Positions 31,312 to 40,480 are shown, counted from the first letter of the stretch. The stretch: 64,000 nt of DNA from Klebsiella huaxiensis (GCF_003261575.2 NZ_CP036175.1:496001-560000); one strand, 5' to 3'. Numbers and translations: made by a program. The notes: generated from the sequence alone by a model not told the origin.

Positions 31312-33216
31312 TTAGCCTTCCTGCAGCATTTGCTCCAACTGTTCCTGGGCATCCAGCCAGGCCATTTCACACTCTTCAAGCCCGGACTTTGCATTGGCTT
31401 GTTGCTGTAAACACTCGGTAAGCTCTGCTTTGCGGCTTTGGTCGTATAAGCCGCTGTCGCCCAGCTTCTCTTCCGCCTGCGTTAGCCTGGCGTTCAGTTT
31501 CTCCATCTCCTTTTCCAGGCGAGCAATCTCTTTACGCAGCGGCTGAGTTTGCGTGCGCAGCTCGGCTTCCTTGCGTTTTTGATCTTTACGCGCCTGAGCG
31601 CTATTGGCACTCTCTTTTGATTCTTCTGACGCCTGACTTTCCTGCTTTTGCGAGTCGCTTAGCCATTGCTGGTAATCTTCCAGATCGCCGTCAAAAGGTT
31701 CGACTTTACTATCGTGTACCAGATAGAGGTCATCAGTGGTGGAGCGAATCAGATGGCGGTCGTGCGAGACCACCACCAGTGCGCCTTCAAAATCAATCAG
31801 CGCTTCGGTTAAGGCCTGGCGCATATCGAGATCGAGGTGGTTAGTCGGTTCATCAAGCAGCAGCAGGTTTGGCCGCTGCCAGACGATTAACGCCAGCACC
31901 AGGCGCGCCTTTTCACCGCCGGAGAAGCGCTGTGTCTCTTCATTGACCTTGTCGCTTTGAAAACCAAAGCCGCCGAGATAGTCGCGCAGTTTCTGTTCCA
32001 GCACCTGAGGAGCCAGACGGGCCAGATGCTGCAGCGGGGATTCGTCAGCGCGCAGGAACTCAAGCTGATGCTGAGCGAAGTAGCCAAGTTTGATTCCCTT
32101 CGCCAGGCCAATCTCACCGCGTAGCGGCTGTAATTCACCGGCCAGCAGTTTTATCAACGTCGATTTACCGGCACCGTTGCGCCCCAGCAGACCGATGCGT
32201 GAACCCGGAACCAGGTTCAGCTTGATTGAGTCGAGAATCACTCGCTCGCCATAACCGGCACTGACCTTTTCCATCTTCAGTAGCGGGTTGGGCAGGCTTT
32301 CCGGTGCACGGAAGCTAAAATGGAACGGGTTATCGACGTGGGCCGGTGCGATAAGCTCCATGCGCTCAAGCATCTTGATACGACTCTGCGCCTGCTTAGC
32401 TTTGGTAGCCTGCGCACGGAAGCGATCGATATAGCTTTGTAAATGAGCGACGCGCAATTGCTGGCTTTCGTATGTTGCCTGTTGCTGTGACAAGCGGGTG
32501 GCGCGCTGTATCTCAAATGAGCTGTAGTTGCCCGTATACTCGAACATTGACTGCTGCTCGATATGAATAATCTTGTCGATGATGGGGTCAAGGAAATCGC
32601 GATCGTGAGAGATCAAAATCAGGGTGCCAGCATAGCCTTTGAGCCACTTTTCCAGCCAGATGACCGCATCAAGGTCAAGGTGGTTGGTTGGTTCATCAAG
32701 TAACAGCAGGTCAGAGCGACAAATTAGCGCCTGTGCCAGATTCAGGCGCATACGCCAGCCGCCGGAAAAGTCGCTTACCGGCTGCTCCAGCTGTTCATTA
32801 CTGAAACCCAGACCATGCAACAGACTGGCCGCGCGCGAACGTATGGTCCAGGCGTCGACAGCGTCGAGTTTACCGTGCACCGTCGCGATGGCGTGACCGT
32901 CATTGCGTTCATTGGCCTGGTTTAAATCGGCCTCAAGTTGGCGAAATTCGCGGTCGCCATCAATGACATAATCAATGGCTGGTTGCGGTAACGCTGGGGT
33001 TTCCTGGTTAACCCACGCCAGCTGCCAGTTGCCAGGAAAAGTCATAGTGCCACCATCGGCGCTAATCTCGTTTTTCAAAAGCGAAAGCAGGGTGGATTTA
33101 CCGCAGCCGTTTTTGCCCACCAGACCGACTTTTTGCCCAGGGTTGATGGTGGCGGTTGCGTTATCCAGCAGGACGCGTACGCCGCGACGAATTTGTAACG
33201 AGGAGAAAACAATCAT
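31312..33216 (-). CDS. yheS: YheS, ABC-F family ATPase
   Basis: Cytosolic protein of the ABC-F class, with two ATPase domains and no membrane part; family members act on ribosomes. In the 634-residue protein Walker A 1 is GKNGCGKST at residues 34-42, signature 1 is DFSGGWRMRLNLAQAL, Walker B 1 is LLLLDEPTNHLD. The second half has GRNGAGKST near residue 340 and FSGGEKARLVLAL. A linker rich in Gln, Ser and Arg joins them, and the C-terminus is a charged coiled coil (about residues 540-634). E. coli YheS is 637 residues. Divergent from kefG. Confidence 0.94.
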   Translation of the reverse strand: MIVFSSLQIRRGVRVLLDNATATINPGQKVGLVGKNGCGKSTLLSLLKNEISADGGTMTFPGNWQLAWVNQETPALPQPAIDYVIDGDREFRQLEADLNQANERNDGHAIATVHGKLDAVDAWTIRSRAASLLHGLGFSNEQLEQPVSDFSGGWRMRLNLAQALICRSDLLLLDEPTNHLDLDAVIWLEKWLKGYAGTLILISHDRDFLDPIIDKIIHIEQQSMFEYTGNYSSFEIQRATRLSQQQATYESQQLRVAHLQSYIDRFRAQATKAKQAQSRIKMLERMELIAPAHVDNPFHFSFRAPESLPNPLLKMEKVSAGYGERVILDSIKLNLVPGSRIGLLGRNGAGKSTLIKLLAGELQPLRGEIGLAKGIKLGYFAQHQLEFLRADESPLQHLARLAPQVLEQKLRDYLGGFGFQSDKVNEETQRFSGGEKARLVLALIVWQRPNLLLLDEPTNHLDLDMRQALTEALIDFEGALVVVSHDRHLIRSTTDDLYLVHDSKVEPFDGDLEDYQQWLSDSQKQESQASEESKESANSAQARKDQKRKEAELRTQTQPLRKEIARLEKEMEKLNARLTQAEEKLGDSGLYDQSRKAELTECLQQQANAKSGLEECEMAWLDAQEQLEQMLQEG

Positions 33217-33391
33217 AAGGCGCCGTATGTTCTGATTATGTTAATTTGTCATTATGATAATGTAGTGTGGAGCGAATCGCTCAACCGGGCCGCAATGGTA
33301 GCCCAAAATGAAGACGATACACAAAGTCATTCTGGTTGCGTCGGGACGCAGCCGCTGCACAGGCCGCCAGAAGACGTTCGGGAGGGGAAAG

Positions 33392-33952
33392 ATGTCTCAG
33401 ACAGCGAAGGTTTTGCTGCTGTATGCCCACCCAGAATCTCAGGATTCCGTGGCCAACCGGGTTTTGCTTGAACCGGCCTTACAGTTGTCGAATGTCACCG
33501 TGCACGATCTCTACGCGCACTATCCAGATTTTTTTATCGATATTGCCTGGGAGCAGGAGTTACTGCGTCAGCATGAGGTGATTGTTTTCCAGCATCCGCT
33601 ATATACCTGGAGTTGCCCGGCATTGCTGAAAGAGTGGCTGGACAGGGTATTAAGCCGCGGCTTTGCCAGCGGAGCCGGGGGAAACCAACTGGCGGGAAAG
33701 TACTGGCGAAGTGTGATTACCACTGGTGAGCCGGAGAGCGCCTATCGGCGGGATGTCCATCGCTATCCGATGAACGACATCCTGCGTCCTTTTGAACTGA
33801 CCGCTGGTATGTGCAGAATGCACTGGATGAGCCCTATTATCGTCTACTGGGCGCGGCGGCAATCCCCCAACGACTTGAAAAGCCACGCGCGCGCCTATCG
33901 CGACTGGTTGGCTAATCCTATAACAGCAGGAGGTTCAAATGGCGGGAGCTGA
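33392..33952 (+). CDS. kefG: KefG, ancillary subunit of the KefB potassium efflux system
   Basis: Flavodoxin/quinone-reductase-fold protein required for full activity of KefB in glutathione-gated K+ efflux. The 186-residue product has LLLYAHPESQDSVANR, FQHPLYTWSCPALLKEWLD and the glycine-rich SGAGGNQLAGKYW, typical of the NQO family. The ATG at 33392 follows GGAGGGG at about 6 nt; an upstream frame from 33308 adds residues not found in E. coli KefG. The 3' end overlaps kefB by 14 nt. Confidence 0.93.
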   Translation: MSQTAKVLLLYAHPESQDSVANRVLLEPALQLSNVTVHDLYAHYPDFFIDIAWEQELLRQHEVIVFQHPLYTWSCPALLKEWLDRVLSRGFASGAGGNQLAGKYWRSVITTGEPESAYRRDVHRYPMNDILRPFELTAGMCRMHWMSPIIVYWARRQSPNDLKSHARAYRDWLANPITAGGSNGGS

Positions 33953-35744
33953 TCTGCTGCTGGCGGGGGTGTTGTTTCTGTTTGCCGCCGTGGTTGCGGT
34001 ACCGTTGGCGGCGAGGCTGGGGATTGGTGCCGTGCTGGGGTATCTGCTGGCCGGTATTGCCATTGGCCCGTGGGGTTTAGGCTTCATTAGCGATGTCGAT
34101 GAAATCCTTCACTTCTCAGAATTAGGCGTCGTTTTCCTGATGTTTATCATCGGGCTGGAGCTGAATCCGGCCAAGCTCTGGCGGTTAAGAAGCTCAATTT
34201 TCGGTGTGGGCGCCGCGCAGGTCGCCCTGAGTGCGCTCATTCTTGGCGGTTTGCTCATGCTTAGCGACTTCTCATGGCAGGCCGCAGTGGTTGGTGGAAT
34301 TGGATTGGCGATGTCTTCAACCGCCATGGCGCTACAGCTCATGCGTGAGAAAGGGATGAGCCGCAGCGAATCCGGACAGTTAGGTTTCTCCGTATTGCTG
34401 TTCCAGGATCTGGCAGTTATTCCTGCCCTTGCGCTGGTTCCTCTACTTGCTGGCTCGGGTGATGACCATTTTGATTGGGCCACTGTGGGGATAAAGGTCC
34501 TGGCCTTCGGTGGGATGCTGGTCGGTGGGCGCTACCTGTTGCGACCGGTTTTCCGTTTTATCGCCGGTTCCGGTGTGCGAGATGTTTTTACCGCTGCGAC
34601 CCTGCTGTTGGTACTCGGATCGGCGCTATTTATGGATGCGCTCGGCTTATCGATGGCTCTGGGGACGTTTATTGCGGGCGTACTGCTGGCAGAGAGCGAG
34701 TATCGTCATGAGCTGGAAATCGCCATTGAGCCGTTTAAAGGTTTGCTGCTCGGATTGTTCTTTATCTCCGTTGGCATGGCGCTGAATCTTGGGGTGCTGT
34801 ACACCCATTTGCTATGGGTTATTGCCAGCGTCGCAATACTGGTCGCGGTGAAAGGAGGTGTCCTGTATCTGCTGGCGCGAGTTTACGGCTTACGTAGCTC
34901 GGAGCGCATGCAGTTTGCCGGTGTGCTGAGTCAGGGAGGGGAATTCGCCTTTGTGCTGTTCTCAATGCCCGCTTCGCTTCGTCTGTTTCAAAACGATCAG
35001 ATGGCGCTGCTGTTGGTCACGGTGACATTGTCGATGATGACCACGCCGCTGCTGATGACGCTAATCGATAAAGTGCTTTCGCGGCGGTTTAATCAGCCTG
35101 AAGAAGAGGATGAGGCTCCGTGGGTCGAGGATGATAAACCGCAGGTTATTATCGTCGGCTTTGGGCGCTTCGGGCAGGTGATCGGCCGCCTGCTGATGGC
35201 GAATAAAATGCGCATTACGGTGCTGGAGCGCGATATCAGTGCGGTAAACCTGATGCGTAAATACGGCTATAAAGTTTATTTTGGCGATGCGACGCAGCTC
35301 GAACTTCTGCGTTCGGCGGGAGCCGAAGACGCGCAATCGATCGTCATCACCTGCAACGAGCCGGAAGATACCATGAAGCTGGTAGAGATGTGTCAACAAC
35401 ACTTTCCACATCTTCATATTCTGGCGCGAGCTCGGGGACGCGTTGAGGCGCATGAGCTTTTGCAGGCTGGAGTGGCGCAATTTTCGCGCGAGACGTTCTC
35501 CAGTGCGCTGGAGTTGGGACGTAAAGCGCTTATCTCGATAGGTATGCATCCACACCAGGCACAGCGTGCGCAACTGCACTTCCGTCGTCTCGATATGCGA
35601 ATGCTGCGTGAGTTAATGCCGGTGCATACTGATACCCTGCAGATATCCCGCGTGCGTGAAGCCAGGCGCGAGCTGGAAGAGATCTTTCAGCGAGAGATGC
35701 AAAAAGAGAGCAGGCAGTTAGACGGCTGGGACGAGTTTGAATAA
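33939..35744 (+). CDS. kefB: Glutathione-regulated K+/H+ antiporter KefB
   Basis: Inner-membrane K+ efflux protein opened by glutathione adducts such as those formed with electrophiles; lowers cytoplasmic pH for protection. The 601-residue protein has a CPA2-type membrane domain with about 12 segments (SELGVVFLMFIIGLELNPAK, FQDLAVIPALALVPLLAG) and a cytosolic KTN/RCK domain from about residue 400 (QVIIVGFGRFGQVIGRLLM, YFGDATQLELLRSAGA), then a charged C-terminal helix. The length equals E. coli KefB. It overlaps kefG by 14 nt, and yheV follows 12 nt after the stop. Confidence 0.96.
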   Translation: MAGADLLLAGVLFLFAAVVAVPLAARLGIGAVLGYLLAGIAIGPWGLGFISDVDEILHFSELGVVFLMFIIGLELNPAKLWRLRSSIFGVGAAQVALSALILGGLLMLSDFSWQAAVVGGIGLAMSSTAMALQLMREKGMSRSESGQLGFSVLLFQDLAVIPALALVPLLAGSGDDHFDWATVGIKVLAFGGMLVGGRYLLRPVFRFIAGSGVRDVFTAATLLLVLGSALFMDALGLSMALGTFIAGVLLAESEYRHELEIAIEPFKGLLLGLFFISVGMALNLGVLYTHLLWVIASVAILVAVKGGVLYLLARVYGLRSSERMQFAGVLSQGGEFAFVLFSMPASLRLFQNDQMALLLVTVTLSMMTTPLLMTLIDKVLSRRFNQPEEEDEAPWVEDDKPQVIIVGFGRFGQVIGRLLMANKMRITVLERDISAVNLMRKYGYKVYFGDATQLELLRSAGAEDAQSIVITCNEPEDTMKLVEMCQQHFPHLHILARARGRVEAHELLQAGVAQFSRETFSSALELGRKALISIGMHPHQAQRAQLHFRRLDMRMLRELMPVHTDTLQISRVREARRELEEIFQREMQKESRQLDGWDEFE

Positions 35745-35756
35745 AAGGTAAATAAT

Positions 35757-35957
35757 ATGGCGGTGCGTAAACGTTTTATTGCCGGTGCGAAATGTCCGGC
35801 GTGCCAGGCTCTGGATTCGCTGGCAATGTGGCGTGAAAATAATGTCGATATTGTTGAATGCGTTAAGTGCGGCCACCAGATGCGTGAGGCTGATAAGGAA
35901 GTTCGCGATCATGTTCGCAAAGAGGAGCAAGTGATAGGCATTTTTCATCCGGACTAG
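35757..35957 (+). CDS. yheV: YheV, small zinc-ribbon protein
   Basis: A 66-residue protein with two Cys pairs, CPAC at residues 13-16 and CVKC at 35-38, forming a probable zinc ribbon. Length and sequence match E. coli YheV; function unknown. It is the third gene of the kefG-kefB-yheV group, 12 nt after kefB. Confidence 0.9.
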   Translation: MAVRKRFIAGAKCPACQALDSLAMWRENNVDIVECVKCGHQMREADKEVRDHVRKEEQVIGIFHPD

Positions 35958-36051
35958 CGTTATCTATCGGCTTTTTTTAAGCTAGAGGGTACACGGCTGC
36001 AGAATTCCGCTACAATCTGCGCCACTATTCTTCCCTTGCTCAGGAGATATC

Positions 36052-36639
36052 ATGAAAGTAGCAAAAGACCTGGTGGTCAGCCTGGCCTATCAGGTACGTA
36101 CAGAAGACGGTGTATTGGTTGATGAGTCTCCGGCAAGCGCGCCGCTGGACTACCTGCATGGTCACGGCTCTCTGATTTCCGGCCTGGAAAATGCGCTGGA
36201 TGGTCATGTAGTGGGCGACAAGTTTGATGTAGAAGTCGGCGCTAACGACGCGTACGGACAGTACGATGAAAACCTGGTTCAGCGCGTTCCTAAAGACGTT
36301 TTCATGGGTGTTGATGAACTGCAGGTAGGCATGCGCTTCCTGGCAGAAACCGACCAGGGCCCGGTACCGGTTGAAATCACTGAAGTAGGTGATGAACACG
36401 TTGTTGTTGACGGTAACCACATGTTGGCTGGCCAGAATCTGAAGTTCAATGTTGAAGTTATCGCGATTCGCGAAGCAACGGCTGAAGAGCTGGAGCACGG
36501 TCATGTCCATGGCGCGAATGGACACGATCATGACCATGACCACGATCATGACGGTTGCTGCGGCGGCCACGGTCACGGCCATGACCACGAACATGGTAAA
36601 GGTGGTTGCGGCGGTAATGGCGGTTGTGGTTGCCACTAA
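36052..36639 (+). CDS. slyD: SlyD, FKBP-type prolyl isomerase and nickel metallochaperone
   Basis: Cytosolic prolyl isomerase and chaperone; its metal-binding tail delivers nickel for hydrogenase maturation and is exploited as a host factor for phage lysis. The 195-residue protein has an FKBP domain (YLHGHGSLISGLENALDG) with an inserted IF chaperone domain (about residues 70-125), then a C-terminal tail very rich in His, Asp, Gly and Cys (HGHDHDHDH-type repeats and CGGHGHGHDHEH). The tail makes this one of the strongest metal-binding sequences in the window. A terminator follows the stop. Confidence 0.97.
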   Translation: MKVAKDLVVSLAYQVRTEDGVLVDESPASAPLDYLHGHGSLISGLENALDGHVVGDKFDVEVGANDAYGQYDENLVQRVPKDVFMGVDELQVGMRFLAETDQGPVPVEITEVGDEHVVVDGNHMLAGQNLKFNVEVIAIREATAEELEHGHVHGANGHDHDHDHDHDGCCGGHGHGHDHEHGKGGCGGNGGCGCH

Positions 36640-36666
36640 TTCCATCGCATTAGCGTTCTGGAATAA

Positions 36667-36692
36667 AAAAAGCGGGGAAGCCCGCTTTTTTT
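36667..36692. terminator. Bidirectional terminator between slyD and slyX
   Basis: AAAAAGCGGG / CCCGCTTTTT with the loop GAAG, flanked by A on the left and T on the right. It ends 7 nt before the slyX stop and serves both genes. Confidence 0.87.
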
Positions 36693-36698
36693 ACGTCA

Positions 36699-36917
36699 TT
36701 AGTAATGAGGCGGAGGCGTTTCTTCCGCCTGTGAGGCGATATGCGATGGTTGAGTTGCTTTTAGCTTTTCTACCATTAAGCGTAAATGTTCACGCATCCT
36801 GGCCATTTCGATCTCGTGAGCGGTGACGGTCTTGTTGAGGTCTTCAATAGTGATTTCCTGGAACGCTAACCTGCTCTCCAGTTCCGCAAGGCGAGTCTCT
36901 AAAGTGCGATCGTGCAT
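36699..36917 (-). CDS. slyX: SlyX, small coiled-coil protein
   Basis: A 72-residue protein predicted to form a helical coiled coil (LETRLAELESRLAFQEITIE) with a PPPHY C-terminal end. Function unknown; same length and position beside slyD as in E. coli. Confidence 0.9.
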   Translation of the reverse strand: MHDRTLETRLAELESRLAFQEITIEDLNKTVTAHEIEMARMREHLRLMVEKLKATQPSHIASQAEETPPPHY

Positions 36918-37040
36918 GAGTAACCTCTTCTGTCCTATTCTGCGGTCGGATTCTACTGAAGTTTCAGCATCCGCGCAGCATCGTTGCGTGTGGCAGGAAA
37001 CTAATTAATACAAAAATAGTCCTAAATGAGTCGATATTCA

Positions 37041-37068
37041 GGAACGTCTGTATGTAGATTTGTTCTGC
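37041..37068 (+). promoter_or_regulatory. Candidate sigma-E promoter of fkpA
   Basis: GGAACGT at 37041-37047 and TCTGC at 37064-37068 are separated by 16 bp, close to the sigma-E pattern GGAACTT-N16-TCTGA. In E. coli fkpA is known to be under sigma-E control, so this site is likely. It lies 71 bp upstream of the start codon. Confidence 0.55.
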
Positions 37069-37139
37069 AACGTTCTATAGTACGTTTTTTGCTTTTTACG
37101 ATAACCCTGGGGTGAGATGCCCCGGCCCTGGAGAAATGG

Positions 37140-37958
37140 ATGAAATCACTGTTTAAAGTAACGCTGCTGGCGACCACAATGGCCGTCGCCCTGAATGCAC
37201 CGCTGACCTTTGCTGCTGATACCGCAGCGAAAGCGGCACCTGCAACGGAAAGCAAATCGGCATTCAAAAATGACGATCAGAAATCTGCTTATGCGCTGGG
37301 TGCATCACTGGGACGTTACATGGAAAACTCCCTGAAAGAACAAGAAAAACTGGGCATCAAATTGGATAAAGACCAGCTGATCGCCGGTGTTCAGGATGCT
37401 TTTGCCAATAAGAGCAAACTGTCCGATCAGGAGATCGAACAGACTCTGCAGACGTTTGAAACCCGCGTAAAAACTGCCGCTCAGCAGAAAATGGAAAAAG
37501 ACGCATCTGAGAACGATGCTAAAGGTAAAGCTTACCGTGACACCTTTGCTAAAGAGAAAGGTGTGAAAACCTCTAAATCCGGCCTGCTGTATAAAGTTGA
37601 GAAAGCCGGTACTGGCGATGCGCCTAAAGATAGCGATACTGTCGTCGTAAACTACAAAGGTACGCTGATCGATGGTAAAGAGTTTGATAACTCCTACACC
37701 CGTGGCGAGCCGCTCTCCTTCCGTCTGGACGGCGTTATCCCAGGCTGGACAGAAGGTCTGAAAAATATTAAGAAAGGCGGAAAAATTCAACTGGTTATCC
37801 CGCCGGACCTGGCTTACGGAAAAACGGGCGTTCCGGGAATTCCGGCGAACTCCACCCTGGTCTTTGATGTAGAGTTGCTGGATATCAAACCGGCACCAAA
37901 GGCTGATGCCAAACCTGAAGCTGCCGCAGAAGCACCGGCCGCTGACGCCAAGAAGTAA
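37140..37958 (+). CDS. fkpA: FkpA, periplasmic FKBP-type prolyl isomerase and chaperone
   Basis: Periplasmic foldase and chaperone for outer-membrane and periplasmic proteins. The 272-residue precursor has a Sec signal peptide (MKSLFKVTLL then cleavage near Ala25, TFA-ADT), an N-terminal helical dimerisation/chaperone domain (about residues 26-140, with SAYALGASLGRYM), and a C-terminal FKBP domain (GTLIDGKEFDNSYTRGEP, VIPGWTEGLKNIKKGGK, IPPDLAYG). The C-terminal tail is Ala/Pro/Lys-rich and slightly longer than in E. coli (270 residues). Confidence 0.96.
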   Translation: MKSLFKVTLLATTMAVALNAPLTFAADTAAKAAPATESKSAFKNDDQKSAYALGASLGRYMENSLKEQEKLGIKLDKDQLIAGVQDAFANKSKLSDQEIEQTLQTFETRVKTAAQQKMEKDASENDAKGKAYRDTFAKEKGVKTSKSGLLYKVEKAGTGDAPKDSDTVVVNYKGTLIDGKEFDNSYTRGEPLSFRLDGVIPGWTEGLKNIKKGGKIQLVIPPDLAYGKTGVPGIPANSTLVFDVELLDIKPAPKADAKPEAAAEAPAADAKK

Positions 37959-37969
37959 TCTGGTTTAAG

Positions 37970-37997
37970 CCGCCGCCTTCACAGGCGGCGGTTTTTT
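37970..37997 (+). terminator. fkpA terminator
   Basis: CCGCCGCCT / AGGCGGCGG with a four-base loop, followed by six T residues, 11 nt after the fkpA stop. Confidence 0.92.
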
Positions 37998-38123
37998 ATT
38001 GAGGGCATATATAATTAAAACTGGCAAGAACCTCAGACGCTGTATTACTTTAGATAGATCAATAATGATGATGAGCCTGCCCTGACAATAACGACAGGCT
38101 CCTGAAAAGGAGTGCTTTTTTTC

Positions 38124-38846
38124 ATGTCCAGGTCGCTTTTAACCAACGAGACCAGCGAGCTTGATTTGCTGGATCAACGTCCTTTTGACCAGACCGACTT
38201 TGATATCCTCAAATCCTATGAAGCGGTGGTGGACGGGTTAGCGATGCTCATCGGTTCCCACTGTGAAATCGTACTGCATTCGTTGCAGGACTTAAAATGT
38301 TCCGCTATCCGTATCGCCAACGGTGAACATACTGGCCGTCAAATCGGCTCGCCAATCACTGACCTTGCGCTGCGTATGCTGCACGATATGACCGGGGCCG
38401 ATAGCAGCGTTTCCAAATGCTATTTTACTCGCGCCAAAAGCGGCGTGCTGATGAAGTCGGTCACGATTGCAATTCGCAACCGTGAACATAGGGTCATTGG
38501 CCTGCTGTGCATCAACATGAACCTCGATGTGCCGTTCTCGCAAATAATGAGCACCTTCATTCCGCCTGAAACGACGGAAGTGAACTCGCAGGTCAACTTT
38601 GCCTCATCGGTAGACGATCTGGTTGCGCAGACGCTTGAGTTCACTATCGAAGAGGTGAATGCCGATCGTAACGTTTCTAACAATGCCAAAAACCGCCAGA
38701 TAGTCCTGAATCTTTATGAAAAAGGCATCTTTGACATCAAAGATGCCATCAACCAGGTTGCCGATAGGTTGAATATCTCTAAACACACGGTGTATCTCTA
38801 CATTCGTCAGTTTAAAAGCGGAGATTTCCAGGGGCTGGATAAGTAA
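38124..38846 (+). CDS. yheO: YheO, PAS-like/helix-turn-helix regulator
   Basis: Predicted DNA-binding protein of the YheO/DauR family; targets unknown. The 240-residue protein has an N-terminal PAS-like domain (about residues 25-140; SHCEIVLHSLQDLKCSAIRI) and a C-terminal helix-turn-helix (DIKDAINQVADRLNISKHTVYLYIRQ). The ATG at 38124 gives the E. coli length; AAGGAG lies about 11 nt upstream, a long spacing. The stop codon shares a base with the tusD start (TAATG), so it is translationally coupled to the tRNA sulfur-relay genes. Confidence 0.88.
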   Translation: MSRSLLTNETSELDLLDQRPFDQTDFDILKSYEAVVDGLAMLIGSHCEIVLHSLQDLKCSAIRIANGEHTGRQIGSPITDLALRMLHDMTGADSSVSKCYFTRAKSGVLMKSVTIAIRNREHRVIGLLCINMNLDVPFSQIMSTFIPPETTEVNSQVNFASSVDDLVAQTLEFTIEEVNADRNVSNNAKNRQIVLNLYEKGIFDIKDAINQVADRLNISKHTVYLYIRQFKSGDFQGLDK

Positions 38847-39232
38847 TGCGCTTTGCGATCACGGTGACGGGGCCTGCTTACGGTACGCAGTTGGCCAGCA
38901 GCGCATTGCAGTTTGCCCTGGCTGTTTTGCAGGAAGGCCATGAACTGGTCAGCATCTTTTTCTATCGTGAAGGTGTTTATAACGCAAACCAGCTATCAGC
39001 ACCGGCTAGCGATGAGTTTGATCTGGTTCGTGCATGGCAATCGTTACATGACGATCACGCTGTTTCCTTGCATATCTGCGTGGCCGCGGCTTTGCGTCGA
39101 GGAGTTGTGGATCAACAGGAAGCACAACAGCTGGGATTACCAGCCTGTAATTTACAGCCTGGATTTACGCTGAGCGGATTAGGTGCGCTGGCGGAAGCCG
39201 CGTTAACCTGCGACCGGATGGTACAGTTCTGA
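38846..39232 (+). CDS. tusD: TusD, sulfur-relay protein
   Basis: Part of the TusBCD complex that takes persulfide sulfur from TusA and passes it to TusE for 2-thiouridine formation at the wobble position of tRNA. The 128-residue protein has the active Cys78 (HICVAAALRRGV) and DsrE-fold sequences VTGPAYGTQ and FYREGVYNANQL. It overlaps yheO and tusC by one base each. Confidence 0.95.
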   Translation: MRFAITVTGPAYGTQLASSALQFALAVLQEGHELVSIFFYREGVYNANQLSAPASDEFDLVRAWQSLHDDHAVSLHICVAAALRRGVVDQQEAQQLGLPACNLQPGFTLSGLGALAEAALTCDRMVQF

Positions 39233-39591
39233 TGAAACGCGTAGCTTTTGTTTTTTCCTCTACTCCTCACGGCTCAGCATCCGGCAGAGAAGGGTTGGAT
39301 GCACTGCTTGCAACATCCGCTCTGACGGAGGAAATCGGTGTATTCTTCATCGGAGATGGCGTGTTCCAGTTACTTCCAGGGCAGCGGCCCGCAGCGGTAT
39401 TGGCACGCGACTATATCTCTACCTTCAAACTTTTATCGCTCTACGATATTGAGCAATGCTGGGTCTGTGCGGCCTCTGCACGTGAACGCGGCCTGAACTC
39501 TTCGACGCCATGGATCGTAGATGCCGAGTGGCTGGAGCCAGAGGCTTTACGAACCCAGCTTGACGATTTTAACGTGATACTGCGTTTTTGA
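39232..39591 (+). CDS. tusC: TusC, sulfur-relay protein
   Basis: Subunit of the TusBCD heterohexamer for tRNA 2-thiouridine. The 119-residue DsrF-like protein has FVFSSTPHGSASGREGLDA and IGDGVFQLLPGQ, as in E. coli (119 residues). Its start overlaps the tusD stop by one base; tusB follows after 7 nt. Confidence 0.95.
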   Translation: MKRVAFVFSSTPHGSASGREGLDALLATSALTEEIGVFFIGDGVFQLLPGQRPAAVLARDYISTFKLLSLYDIEQCWVCAASARERGLNSSTPWIVDAEWLEPEALRTQLDDFNVILRF

Positions 39592-39598
39592 GGTTCGC

Positions 39599-39886
39599 AT
39601 GCTCCACACATTAAGCACATCACCCTGGCATGCTGATACTGCGACAATGCTTCGTTTGACAAAAGAAGGAGACGATCTCCTGCTGATGTCTGATGGCGTA
39701 GTCGCAGCAGTTGCCGGAAGTCGCTTCCTTGAAATTCTGCAATCTGCCCCCATAACCATTCATGTTCTGCAAGAAGATATCGAAGCCCGTGGGCTGGGTG
39801 GTCAAATTGCGGACGGTGTCGTCAGGCTTAGCTATACTGATTTCGTCAGACTTACAGTCAAACACCCTGGGCAATTAGCCTGGTAA
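39599..39886 (+). CDS. tusB: TusB, sulfur-relay protein
   Basis: Third subunit of TusBCD. The 95-residue DsrH-like protein starts MLHTLSTSPWHAD and keeps LLMSDGVVAAV and LQEDIEARGLGGQI. It is the last gene of the yheO-tusDCB group; the str promoter lies shortly downstream. Confidence 0.94.
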   Translation: MLHTLSTSPWHADTATMLRLTKEGDDLLLMSDGVVAAVAGSRFLEILQSAPITIHVLQEDIEARGLGGQIADGVVRLSYTDFVRLTVKHPGQLAW

Positions 39887-39908
39887 TGGCGGGATCGTTG
39901 TATATTTC

Positions 39909-39937
39909 TTGACACCTTTTCAGCACCGCCCTAGAAT
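39909..39937 (+). promoter_or_regulatory. str operon promoter
   Basis: A perfect TTGACA at 39909-39914 and TAGAAT at 39932-39937 with 17 bp between. It lies 73 bp upstream of rpsL and drives rpsL-rpsG-fusA-tufA. Confidence 0.88.
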
Positions 39938-40010
39938 TCTGCGTCCTCATATTATATGAGGCGATTTATTACATGTTTACGAAGCAAAAGCTAAAACCAG
40001 GAGCTATTTA

Positions 40011-40385
40011 ATGGCAACAATTAACCAGCTGGTACGCAAACCACGCGCACGCAAAGTTGCAAAGAGCAACGTGCCTGCGCTGGAAGCCTGCCCGCAGAAA
40101 CGTGGCGTATGTACTCGTGTATATACTACCACTCCTAAAAAACCGAACTCCGCACTGCGTAAAGTATGTCGTGTTCGTTTGACTAACGGTTTTGAAGTTT
40201 CTTCATATATCGGTGGTGAAGGCCACAACCTGCAGGAGCACTCCGTGATCCTGATCCGTGGCGGTCGTGTTAAAGACCTTCCGGGTGTTCGTTACCACAC
40301 CGTTCGTGGTGCGCTTGACTGCTCCGGCGTTAAAGACCGTAAGCAAGCTCGCTCCAAGTATGGCGTGAAGCGTCCTAAGGCTTAA
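40011..40385 (+). CDS. rpsL: Ribosomal protein S12
   Basis: Decoding-centre protein of the 30S subunit. The 124-residue product shows the unmutated streptomycin-determining sequences TTPKKPNSALRK (Lys43 with Met counted) and VKDLPGVRYH, so the sequence predicts a streptomycin-sensitive S12. First gene of the str operon. Confidence 0.99.
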   Translation: MATINQLVRKPRARKVAKSNVPALEACPQKRGVCTRVYTTTPKKPNSALRKVCRVRLTNGFEVSSYIGGEGHNLQEHSVILIRGGRVKDLPGVRYHTVRGALDCSGVKDRKQARSKYGVKRPKA

Positions 40386-40480
40386 TGGTTCTCCGTTAAG
40401 TAAGGCCAAACGTTTTATATTAATGTCAAACTAAACTCTTAGAGTTTTGGACAATCCTGAATTAACAACGGAGTATTTCC
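40386..40480 (+). promoter_or_regulatory. rpsL-rpsG intercistronic region with S7 control site
   Basis: The 95-nt gap corresponds to the E. coli region where free S7 binds the str mRNA and represses translation of rpsG and its neighbours. The assignment rests on position and known biology; I have not drawn the full fold. Confidence 0.5.

Noticed and set aside
36481..36639. Repetitive His/Asp/Gly codons in slyD as a possible simple repeat or assembly error
   Set aside because: This is the normal metal-binding tail of SlyD; frame and stop are intact.
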